Source: Planctomycetota bacterium (lineage in GTDB: Bacteria > Planctomycetota > Planctomycetia > Pirellulales > Pirellulaceae). From it: a DNA stretch of 6,462 bases. The translations under genes and the position numbers were made by a program. The DNA is taken from assembly GCA_026692885.1 (NCBI GenBank), contig JAPLNJ010000678.1, positions 1-6,462 on the forward strand, given 5' to 3'. The notes beneath the pieces are model-generated. The model saw nothing but the letters and a program-made list of their open reading frames with translations. It did no database searches and was not told the DNA's origin. Below, in pieces: positions 1 through 5,679 of this stretch. Within the stretch, counting starts at the first letter, position 1; each line of letters begins with the position of its first letter.

Positions 1-2262
1 CAGCAATTGCTGATCAATCCCGCCATCGATCTGGGCGGACAACCCATCGGCAAGCTGGCCACGATCGAGAACGTCTACGATTTGGTGAAGGGCAACATCG
101 ACAGCGAAATCCGCGACAAGATCGAACGGATCCCGGCCGACGTCGATCATCCCCTGGCCCAGGCCGTGGCCAAGTCGATCTGCCTGTTGCAGTTCGTGCA
201 GAGCATCCACCGCACGGCCGAGAACATCGCCGCGACGCTGCATCCCGCGGTGGACGCGGACTCGCTGCTGCCGCCGGTACGGGAAGCTCTGGACGCCCTG
301 GAGCGTGCCCATAAGGTCCGCAAAGGCGACAACGGGTATCGCATTCCCACCCCCGCCGAAGACGACTGGCAGAAGCAGCGTGTCGGCCTGAAGCCCAAGC
401 CGGCCGATGTGAATCGCATCCACGGCGAAATCATCGAAGGGCTGTGGCAGCCCCAGCCGGCCCACAACTTTCTGGACACCAAGCTGTTCAAGGCCAGTCT
501 GCACCTGAACGGCCGCCCCCGCATCGACGGTGACATCGCCGTGCAGATGTATCTGGCGGAGCCGGGTCAGGACTTCGGCCAGCGCGTCGCCGAGGCTCGC
601 GCGCGCAGCCAAGTCGAAGACAAGGCCGTCTTCTGGGTTGTCCCGCTGGACGATCGTATCGACCAGGCCACCGTCGAGGTATTTCGTTCCGACGAGATGC
701 TGACCCGCAAGGAACGCGGGGCCCAGACCAAGACCGAATTGGGTCTGGTGTCCGAGGAAAAACGCAAGTTGACCAACACCCTACGGCCGGAACTTCGACA
801 GCTGCTGAAAACGGCCTGCCTGAAAGGCACGGCCTACTTCCGCGGCAACGACCGCAGTCCCGGCGACGATGCAACGGAACTCGTCGGGACGGCGGGACAG
901 TTGCTGCAGGAGGTCCTGCCCCGCGTCTTCGACAAATACCACTTGGCGGCCGCCCGCGTCCAGAAGAAGGACTTGGACGCCCTGACGACCAGCGAGAACC
1001 TGCACGGCCTGACGCCCGTGTTCTCGGCCTTGAACCTGCTGAAAGACGAGAAAGGCAAGCCCGTCTTCGAATTGGCCAGCGGCCCGTTGGCCGAAGTTGT
1101 GGCCCGCATCGAAAGCCACCACAGCTATGGCAAGGCCGCGTCCGGAAAGACGCTGGCGGACGAGTTGGGCAACGAACCCTTCGGTTGGTCCTTCGAGGCC
1201 GTGCAGTTGTTTGCCTTGTGTCTGCTCCGAGCCGGTAAGGTCAACGTCAAGAGCAAAGGGCACACGATCGAATCGGCCCTGAGCGTCGAGGCCAAGAACG
1301 TCTTCAGCAACAACAATCTGTTTCGCTCGGCGTCGTTCGAGCCGAAGCAGAAGGTCGTGGATTTCCCCGATCTGGTCAAAGCGGCCGATGCCTTCCAGCA
1401 GACTTTCGGCAAGCAGATCGCCGAGTTGGAACAGGGCGCCGTAGCTCGGTCGATCCGCGACGAACTGTCGGCCCGCGAAGACGAAGTACGGGATCAGGAA
1501 TTGGTTCTGCGCACCCATCGCTTGCCGGGCAGCGAGGTGCTGGCCGGTGCCGTCGACCAGATGCGGGCGATTCGCACGGGGAGCGACGAGCAAGCCGTTC
1601 TGGGCTTCAACGGCTCCCACGCTGAAATCAAGGAGGCTATCAAACGCTCGCAACAGCTCGCGCAGACGCTGACGCCACCGGCACTGCACACCCTGGGGAC
1701 GACCCGCTCGGTCCTGGACCAACAGTGGTCGTTCCTGAAAGGCGAACCGGAAGTACCTGCGGGGCTTTCGGAACGAGCGATCGAGTTGACGGACCTGCTG
1801 CAGCGGGAGACGTTCTTCGAGCAACTGCCGCGCATTGACCAGCACACGCACGCCATCCAATCCGCGTACACGGCATGTCTTGATGCCGCCACGGGCACCC
1901 GCCGTCAGGCCTACAGCACGGCGTTAGAGTCGCTGCGGGCGACTCCCGGCTGGGAACAACTCGACGACGACCTGGCGCAGCGAATCGCCCAGCCGCTCAG
2001 CGATCGAGCCACTAACGATGTTCCCCGAAACACCGCGATTCCCCAAGTGCGGGCCGAGACCGACGCCTGTCCCAAGCTGTTGCACGACGCGATCGAACAA
2101 GTCCGTCGGGCCGTGGAAGGGGTCCGGATGGCCCAGGTGGATGCCGGCTCCTATTTCAAAGACGGCATTGAAACCGAAGAGCAACTCGACGCGGCGCTGG
2201 GGGGGTTGCGCGAGGAATGTGCCAAGTATGTCGGCGAAGGGAAGAAGGTGTTTTTGAAGTGA
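1..2262 (+). CDS. brxC: BREX P-loop protein BrxC, C-terminal part (5' end outside window)
   Basis: BrxC is a large cytoplasmic ATPase of about 1200 residues needed for BREX phage exclusion; its exact step is unresolved. The frame is open from base 1, so the TTG at 7 is not a real start and about 753 C-terminal residues are seen. The Walker A and B motifs belong to the missing N-terminal part. Identification rests on remembered similarity to E. coli BrxC. The NEPFGWSFEAVQLFALCLL stretch (about residues 391-409) matches the 'RPYGWPEDEVKLL' block. A following VFSNNNLFR segment matches the 'LFNNSRR' block. The extreme C-terminus (TEEQLDAALGGLRE, then EGKKVFLK) matches the family ending 'TEQVEKALDTLR...GDRIRLQ'. 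The middle is charged, helical and probably partly coiled coil. No frameshift or internal stop is visible. It is followed after 84 bp by the toxin-antitoxin pair and then pglX, the neighbour expected in type 1 BREX. PglY of type 2 is a distant relative, but the gene order favours BrxC. Confidence 0.88.
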   Translation, partial: QQLLINPAIDLGGQPIGKLATIENVYDLVKGNIDSEIRDKIERIPADVDHPLAQAVAKSICLLQFVQSIHRTAENIAATLHPAVDADSLLPPVREALDALERAHKVRKGDNGYRIPTPAEDDWQKQRVGLKPKPADVNRIHGEIIEGLWQPQPAHNFLDTKLFKASLHLNGRPRIDGDIAVQMYLAEPGQDFGQRVAEARARSQVEDKAVFWVVPLDDRIDQATVEVFRSDEMLTRKERGAQTKTELGLVSEEKRKLTNTLRPELRQLLKTACLKGTAYFRGNDRSPGDDATELVGTAGQLLQEVLPRVFDKYHLAAARVQKKDLDALTTSENLHGLTPVFSALNLLKDEKGKPVFELASGPLAEVVARIESHHSYGKAASGKTLADELGNEPFGWSFEAVQLFALCLLRAGKVNVKSKGHTIESALSVEAKNVFSNNNLFRSASFEPKQKVVDFPDLVKAADAFQQTFGKQIAELEQGAVARSIRDELSAREDEVRDQELVLRTHRLPGSEVLAGAVDQMRAIRTGSDEQAVLGFNGSHAEIKEAIKRSQQLAQTLTPPALHTLGTTRSVLDQQWSFLKGEPEVPAGLSERAIELTDLLQRETFFEQLPRIDQHTHAIQSAYTACLDAATGTRRQAYSTALESLRATPGWEQLDDDLAQRIAQPLSDRATNDVPRNTAIPQVRAETDACPKLLHDAIEQVRRAVEGVRMAQVDAGSYFKDGIETEEQLDAALGGLREECAKYVGEGKKVFLK

Positions 2263-2346
2263 GCCGCAGCGGGAAGGGTGGGACATCGGGTAGAATCCAG
2301 GTGGGATCTTTTGTTGTTGCGGTTACTGTGCCAAGGAGGTTTGACC
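2263..2346 (+). other. brxC to antitoxin intergenic spacer
   Basis: This 84-bp gap is the only sizeable non-coding stretch between brxC and the toxin-antitoxin genes, so any promoter or operator for the TA pair should lie here. TAGAAT at 2291-2296 resembles a -10 box, but no -35 box is present at the right distance. No palindrome good enough to call an operator was seen. The stretch 2308-2325 is T-rich compared with its surroundings. It ends in the antitoxin ribosome binding site. Confidence 0.4.
2333..2340 (+). promoter_or_regulatory. Strong Shine-Dalgarno site fixing the antitoxin start
   Basis: AAGGAGGT is a near-perfect anti-16S complement, with a 6-base spacer to the ATG at 2347. It decides the antitoxin start over the in-frame GTG at 2278, which would add a 23-residue leader with no family resemblance. 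It is the best ribosome binding site in the window, which suits a TA antitoxin that must be made in excess. Confidence 0.85.
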
Positions 2347-2607
2347 ATGACGAGTGTGACGCTCGAAGAAGCTCAGCAGCGACTTTCGGAACTGCTCGCC
2401 GGCGCGAGAAACGATCAGGTGATCGAAATTGTGGCCCCCGACGGCCACGCATTTCGTGTGGTGCCCGTTGGGCGGCGTCCGCCTGGGGATCCGACAGCCG
2501 ATTCTGCTTGGCCCGGTTACCCAAAGGCTGGCAGTTGCCGTGGGATGATTTGGATGGCTGACGATTTCGATGCGCCGCTGGAAGACCTGGCGGAGTACAT
2601 GGCATGA
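2347..2607 (+). CDS. Phd/YefM-like (VapB-type) antitoxin
   Basis: This small acidic protein of 86 residues is the likely antitoxin of the following PIN toxin. By family knowledge it should bind and block the toxin and repress its own promoter. The N-terminal half (VTLEEAQQRLSELLAGA at residues 4-20, then a strand pair ending FRVVPV) has the Phd/YefM fold pattern that usually reads 'T..EA..RL.ELL......I...G.P.A.LVP'. The C-terminal tail, with DDFDAPLEDLAEYM ending at residue 85, matches the common 'DDFD.PL.DF.EYM' toxin-binding tail of VapC-associated antitoxins. The start at ATG 2347 is supported by the strong ribosome binding site just upstream. Its stop overlaps the toxin start as ATGA (2604-2607), indicating translational coupling. 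Its position inside a BREX operon is unusual. Which VapB subfamily it belongs to cannot be settled by eye. Confidence 0.85.
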   Translation: MTSVTLEEAQQRLSELLAGARNDQVIEIVAPDGHAFRVVPVGRRPPGDPTADSAWPGYPKAGSCRGMIWMADDFDAPLEDLAEYMA

Positions 2608-2990
2608 AGCTTCTTTTGGACACCCACACGCTGCTTTGGTTTCTCGCGGACGCCCCCAACCTGAGCACGGTCGCCAGGACGACGCTAGAAGATTCCGCCC
2701 ATGAACGCTGGCTGTCTCCGATCAGCCTGCTTGAGATCGCCCTGAAGGTGCGCATCAGAAAATTGACGTTGGCCGCGCCATTCGGGACGATGTTTCCGGC
2801 ACAATTGCAGGCAAACCACGTACGTTTGCTGCCCATCGAAGCTCATCACGCGGCCGCCGTCGCGGCCATGCCCTTGCACCATCGCGACCCGTTTGACCAC
2901 CTGATTATTGCGCAGGCAATCGCAGAAGGCATGACGCTGGTCTCCGCGGATGCAGCGTTTGATGCCTACGGCGCGAATCGTCTCTGGTGA
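2604..2990 (+). CDS. VapC-like PIN-domain toxin ribonuclease
   Basis: This 128-residue protein has the full length and pattern of a VapC PIN toxin, a Mg-dependent endoribonuclease; family members often cut tRNA or rRNA. It opens with MKLLLDTHTLLWFL, where D6 is the first metal ligand. E44 follows in the SPISLLEIALK segment, then D95 and D98 in HRDPFDHLIIAQA, and D116 in LVSADAAFDAYG, so the PIN acidic set is complete. The last motif has SAD where TxD is more usual, a small change that probably leaves activity intact. The start overlaps the antitoxin stop by four bases (ATGA), with GGAG at 2592-2595 as a ribosome binding site. The stop TGA overlaps a possible GTG at 2987 in the pglX frame, and the likelier pglX ATG is 38 bp downstream, so the toxin may be co-transcribed with pglX. 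The target RNA cannot be inferred. Confidence 0.9.
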   Translation: MKLLLDTHTLLWFLADAPNLSTVARTTLEDSAHERWLSPISLLEIALKVRIRKLTLAAPFGTMFPAQLQANHVRLLPIEAHHAAAVAAMPLHHRDPFDHLIIAQAIAEGMTLVSADAAFDAYGANRLW

Positions 2991-3028
2991 GAGTTGCGCT
3001 GCCCGCAAGTCAGCCGAAGAAACGGACC

Positions 3029-5176
3029 ATGGATCAAACCACTCGCAACAAACTACAGCGTGCCACGCAAGACGCTCGACGGCTGCTCGAACGGGAGTTC
3101 GCCGAGCAGTTGGAGGGTACGTTTGACATCTTGCCGGACGGCACGCTGCTGCCAGAGCCGGGCGGGCATCTGGACGAGTACCAGGGACTGGTCCGGGCCG
3201 AGCTGGTCGACGCGGTTCAACATCGGATCGCGGGTGGCAAGCAGCCGGCCGAGGCGGTAGACGACTACACCCGTGAGGCCGCCTTCACTTGCCTGAACCG
3301 CTTTGTGGCAATGAAGATGCTCGAAGCCCGTGGGCTGGTCCAGCAATGCGTCTCGAAGGGCGACGAGTCGGCCGGGTTCAAGGAATTCACCGGCCTGGCG
3401 CCCGGGCTGGCCGACTTGCCAGACAAGGGCTATCGGCTGTACCTGGAATCGCTGCTGGACGAGTTGAGCATCGAAGTCAAGGTCCTGTTCGACCGTCGCG
3501 ATGCGGCGTCGCTGCTGTGGCCGCGCCAGGCGGCCCTCACCGGACTACTGGCAATTTGGAATGCCGAGGAGTTGGCGGGCGTGTGGGGCGCGGATGAGAC
3601 GATCGGCTGGGTGTACCAGTACTTCAATCGGCAGGAAGAGCGGCGGCAGATGCGGGACGAGTCGCAGGCTCCGCGCAACAGCCGCGAACTGGCCGTGCGC
3701 AACCAGTTCTTCACACCGCGCTACGTCGTCCAGTTCCTCACCGACAACACGCTCGGCCGCATCTGGTACGAGATGCGCAAAGGCCAGACGCGGCTGGTCG
3801 AGCAATGCGAATACCTGGTGCGGCGTCCGACGGAGATTCTCCTCGACGAAGGAGTCAGTTGCCCGTCGTCCGTTGTCAGTTGCGGGGATTCCAACGCCAC
3901 GGCCCACGAACCACTGACCACGGACAACGGACCACGGACCACCGACAACGAACCACTGACCACGGACAACGGACCACGGACATTCACCCAGCCCGTCCAC
4001 ATCCCGCATCGGGCACAGAAGGACCCGCGCGACCTGAAGATTCTGGACCCTGCCTGCGGCTCCGGCCATTTCCTCCTGTACTGCTTCGACCTGCTACTGA
4101 CGATCTACGAGGAAGCGTGGACCGGATCGCAGGAGCATCCGGGATCCCGGCCGGTTGTCGATCCAGAGAGTATTCGTCTGCGGGACAAGGTCCAGTTGAG
4201 CAGCCTGCGTCAGGAGTACCCGGAACTGGAGCAACTGCGGGCTGCGTTGCCCGCCCTAATCCTCCGCCACAACCTGCACGGCATCGACATCGACCGGCGT
4301 TGCGTCCAGATCGCAGCCTTCGCGCTGTGGATGCGGGCCCAGCGCGCGTGGCAAGACGCCGGGATCGCCGCCGCGGCTCGGCCGCGGGTCACGACAATTC
4401 GCGTGGCCTGCGCTGAGCCGATGCCGGGCGAGGAATCGCTGTTGCAGGAGTTCCTGGACAAGCAGCTATCGGCGACGCCCGAAGACCGCCTACTGGGCCA
4501 GTTGGTGCGCCGTGTGTTCGACGCCATGAAGCTCGCTGGCGAGGCAGGTTCGCTGCTGAAGATCGAGGAGGAGATCGCGGGCACCGTCGCCGAGGCGAAG
4601 AAGGCAAATCTGGCCGTGCCACAACTCGAACAGCGCCAGCTTTTCGATGCACGCCCGACACTGCCGAAACAGCAGCAACTCGGCTTCGAGGTCTTCGACG
4701 TTACGGACGAGGCATTCTGGGAGCAGGCGGAAAAGCGGGTTTACACTGCCTTGCAGGACTACGCCGAACAGGCCGAACGCGAAGGCGGCTTCCAACGTCG
4801 CCTATTCGCTCACGACGCCGCAGACGGCTTCGCGTTTATCGACGTCTGCCGACAACGGTACGACGTAGCGCTCATGAATCCGCCGTTTGGCGCATGCAGT
4901 TCGGTGGCCAAGCAGGACTTCGAGAGGAGCTATCCACGCACCAAGAACGACCTGTACGCCGCCTTCGTCGAACGGGGCTTGGCGCTGCTTGGCCAGCGTG
5001 GGATGTTGGGCGCCATCACGTCGCGCACGGGCTTCTTCCTGTCATCTTTTCAGCGATGGCGCGAGGAGATCCTGCTGCAAGAGGCCAAGCCGACGGTCTT
5101 CGCCGATCTGGGCTACGGGGTGCTAGACACCGCGATGGTCGAGACAGCGGCCTATTGCCTGGAGGTGGTGAAGTGA
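3029..5176 (+). CDS. pglX: PglX/BrxX adenine-N6 DNA methyltransferase, N-terminal and catalytic part (split gene)
   Basis: PglX methylates adenine at host BREX sites, marking self DNA, and is also needed for phage exclusion. This frame gives 715 residues; whole PglX proteins are about 1100-1250. A helical N-terminal region comes first (start MDQTTRNKLQRATQDARRLL). Then come motif X (QFFTPRYVVQFL, residues ~226-237), SAM-binding motif I DPACGSG (340-346), GIDID (418-422) and catalytic NPPF (617-620), all intact. ATG 3029 is chosen because the family starts this way; the frame extends upstream to a GTG at 2987. A heptamer-repeat insertion encodes an odd linker (EPLTTDNGPRTTDN repeated, residues 294-318) just before motif I. 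The frame ends at TGA 5174-5176 after ETAAYCLEVVK, exactly where intact homologues run on into the target recognition domain. That domain is found downstream at 5680 in another frame. The protein therefore lacks sequence-recognition parts and is inactive alone, or needs the C-terminal piece in trans. Confidence 0.9.
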   Translation: MDQTTRNKLQRATQDARRLLEREFAEQLEGTFDILPDGTLLPEPGGHLDEYQGLVRAELVDAVQHRIAGGKQPAEAVDDYTREAAFTCLNRFVAMKMLEARGLVQQCVSKGDESAGFKEFTGLAPGLADLPDKGYRLYLESLLDELSIEVKVLFDRRDAASLLWPRQAALTGLLAIWNAEELAGVWGADETIGWVYQYFNRQEERRQMRDESQAPRNSRELAVRNQFFTPRYVVQFLTDNTLGRIWYEMRKGQTRLVEQCEYLVRRPTEILLDEGVSCPSSVVSCGDSNATAHEPLTTDNGPRTTDNEPLTTDNGPRTFTQPVHIPHRAQKDPRDLKILDPACGSGHFLLYCFDLLLTIYEEAWTGSQEHPGSRPVVDPESIRLRDKVQLSSLRQEYPELEQLRAALPALILRHNLHGIDIDRRCVQIAAFALWMRAQRAWQDAGIAAAARPRVTTIRVACAEPMPGEESLLQEFLDKQLSATPEDRLLGQLVRRVFDAMKLAGEAGSLLKIEEEIAGTVAEAKKANLAVPQLEQRQLFDARPTLPKQQQLGFEVFDVTDEAFWEQAEKRVYTALQDYAEQAEREGGFQRRLFAHDAADGFAFIDVCRQRYDVALMNPPFGACSSVAKQDFERSYPRTKNDLYAAFVERGLALLGQRGMLGAITSRTGFFLSSFQRWREEILLQEAKPTVFADLGYGVLDTAMVETAAYCLEVVK
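3855..3882 (+). repeat. Inverted arm of heptanucleotide repeat inside pglX
   Basis: Four heptamers read TCAGTTG, CCCGTCG, TCCGTTG, TCAGTTG. On the opposite strand these are CAACTGA, CAACGGA, CGACGGG and CAACTGA, the same family as the direct heptamers that begin 21 bp downstream. The two arms can pair as a hairpin in DNA or mRNA. The segment is translated as part of PglX without breaking the frame. Confidence 0.75.
3904..3980 (+). repeat. Direct heptanucleotide array (11 units, 42-bp higher-order period) inside pglX
   Basis: Eleven head-to-tail 7-bp units fit CCACGGA or CAACGGA with single changes: CCACGAA, CCACTGA, CCACGGA, CAACGGA, CCACGGA, CCACCGA, CAACGAA, CCACTGA, CCACGGA, CAACGGA, CCACGGA. 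Units 1-5 recur as units 7-11 with one mismatch, giving a 42-bp (6 x 7) higher-order period and a 14-residue protein repeat. Seven is not a multiple of three, so a change of one unit would shift the pglX frame, while a change of three or six would not. The array lies in a linker between the motif X region and motif I, where family members vary in length. It resembles the heptameric STRR repeats known in cyanobacteria; origin and mobility are unknown. Confidence 0.9.
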
Positions 5177-5210
5177 TTCGTGCTCTGTCGATCGCAGGTT
5201 CCCGCCCCGG

Positions 5211-5240
5211 CCGGGCTTGTCCCGGTCGAGCGCTGTTTGG
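5211..5240 (-). repeat. Left terminal inverted copy of the repeat core
   Basis: The reverse complement begins CCAAACAGCGCT and contains GACAAGCCC. It matches the right-hand terminal copy at 5549-5580, which begins CCAAACAGGGCG and contains GACAAGCCCC. Several mismatches mark it as an older or diverged copy. Confidence 0.65.
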
Positions 5241-5278
5241 GGACCAGATGGACTCCTTGGCGGGGCGGAGCGTCACCA

Positions 5279-5308
5279 CGGAGCTTGCCTCCGTGGAACG
5301 GTGTTTGG
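5279..5308 (-). repeat. Second inverted degenerate copy
   Basis: Read on the - strand this begins CCAAACACCG and follows the direct-unit consensus with about six mismatches over 30 bases. It lies 68 bp from the first inverted copy, measured between their TGTTTGG ends, close to the 73-75 bp period of the direct units. Confidence 0.6.
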
Positions 5309-5336
5309 GATCGTCAGGCCGGTGCGAGGAAACAGC

Positions 5337-5590
5337 GCTCCACGGGGACGAGCCCCGGTGGTGGCGGGAGGACGCGGGGCGGGGAATGCGCGGGCTGGTT
5401 TCCAAACAACGCTCCACGGGGACGAGCCCCGGTGGTGGCGGGAAGGCGCGGGGCGGCGAAGCGCGAGCTGGTTTCCAAACAACGCTCCACGGGGACGAGC
5501 CCCGGTGGTGGCGGGAAGGCGCGGGGCGGGGAATGCGCGGGCTGGTTTCCAAACAGGGCGTCCACGGGGACAAGCCCCGGTGGTGGCCAC
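5337..5590 (+). repeat. Direct array of four ~74-bp hairpin units
   Basis: The cores recur at spacings of 74, 73 and 75 bp. Each complete unit holds a 22-base core followed by a G-rich GGCGGGAAGGCGCGGGGCGG stretch and then GCTGGTTTCCAAAC (at 5394, 5467 and 5541). The core can fold as CCAC, GGGG, a 5-base loop, CCCC and GTGG with one bulged G, a strong stem in RNA or single-stranded DNA. Units 2 and 3 are nearly identical. The fourth unit is truncated and decays after 5590. No T-run follows the stems, so they are not classic terminators, but they could slow or stop transcription into the downstream pglX piece. Confidence 0.9.
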
Positions 5591-5679
5591 CGCCGCGAGC
5601 ACGGGGGGGTTCCGTCGGTAGGCACGCCGATTAGTGCAGAACCACGTAACCTATGGGTGAACGGCAAGATGGGGTAACG

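Larger units (their letters stand above)
5177..5652. repeat. Hairpin-repeat element splitting pglX (2 inverted + 4 direct ~74-bp units)
   Basis: This stretch separates the two halves of pglX and has no believable gene. It holds degenerate inverted copies at 5211-5240 and 5279-5308 and direct copies with hairpin cores at 5340-5361, 5414-5435, 5487-5508 and 5562-5583. The outermost inverted and direct copies (5211-5240 and 5549-5580) share GACAAGCCC on one strand, where inner direct copies have GACGAGCCC, so they behave like imperfect terminal inverted repeats. There is no transposase, so it would be non-autonomous, like a MITE or REP/BIME cluster. Open frames that cross it encode only repeat translations rich in R, G, P and W. 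The exact ends are not certain. The left edge lies between 5167 and about 5205, the right edge between about 5590 and 5661. Confidence 0.75.

Noticed and set aside
781..1860. Long antisense reading frame (359 codons) across brxC
   Set aside because: It lies opposite a well-recognised BrxC coding region in GC-rich DNA, where long shadow frames are common; its translation shows no recognisable family pattern.
2291..2296. TAGAAT as a -10 promoter box for the TA genes
   Set aside because: No -35-like hexamer lies 16-18 bp upstream, so it is noted only as a possibility in the spacer entry.
2295..2312. Terminator after brxC
   Set aside because: The ATCC/GGAT stem is only 4 bp and the following T-run is short, too weak to call.
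3545..4069. Antisense frames across the heptamer array with VVRGP/LSVVSG peptides
   Set aside because: They are reverse translations of the heptamer repeat inside pglX, with no independent start signals.
5174..5176. TGA as a selenocysteine or readthrough codon joining the two PglX pieces
   Set aside because: Frame 2 is open after the TGA to 5677, but readthrough would translate the repeats and still end at TAA 5675-5677 in the wrong frame for the TRD.
5337..5590. CRISPR array
   Set aside because: Repeats recur about every 74 bp, but the sequence between cores is also repeated, so there are no unique spacers; no cas genes are seen.
5177..5652. Insertion sequence with its own transposase
   Set aside because: The segment is under 500 bp with no transposase-like protein or DDE/HUH motif in any frame.
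4894..5677. Several open frames on both strands across the hairpin repeats
   Set aside because: Their translations are just the repeat unit read in different frames, rich in R, G, P and W, with no conserved domain. They are likely to be mis-annotated as hypothetical proteins.
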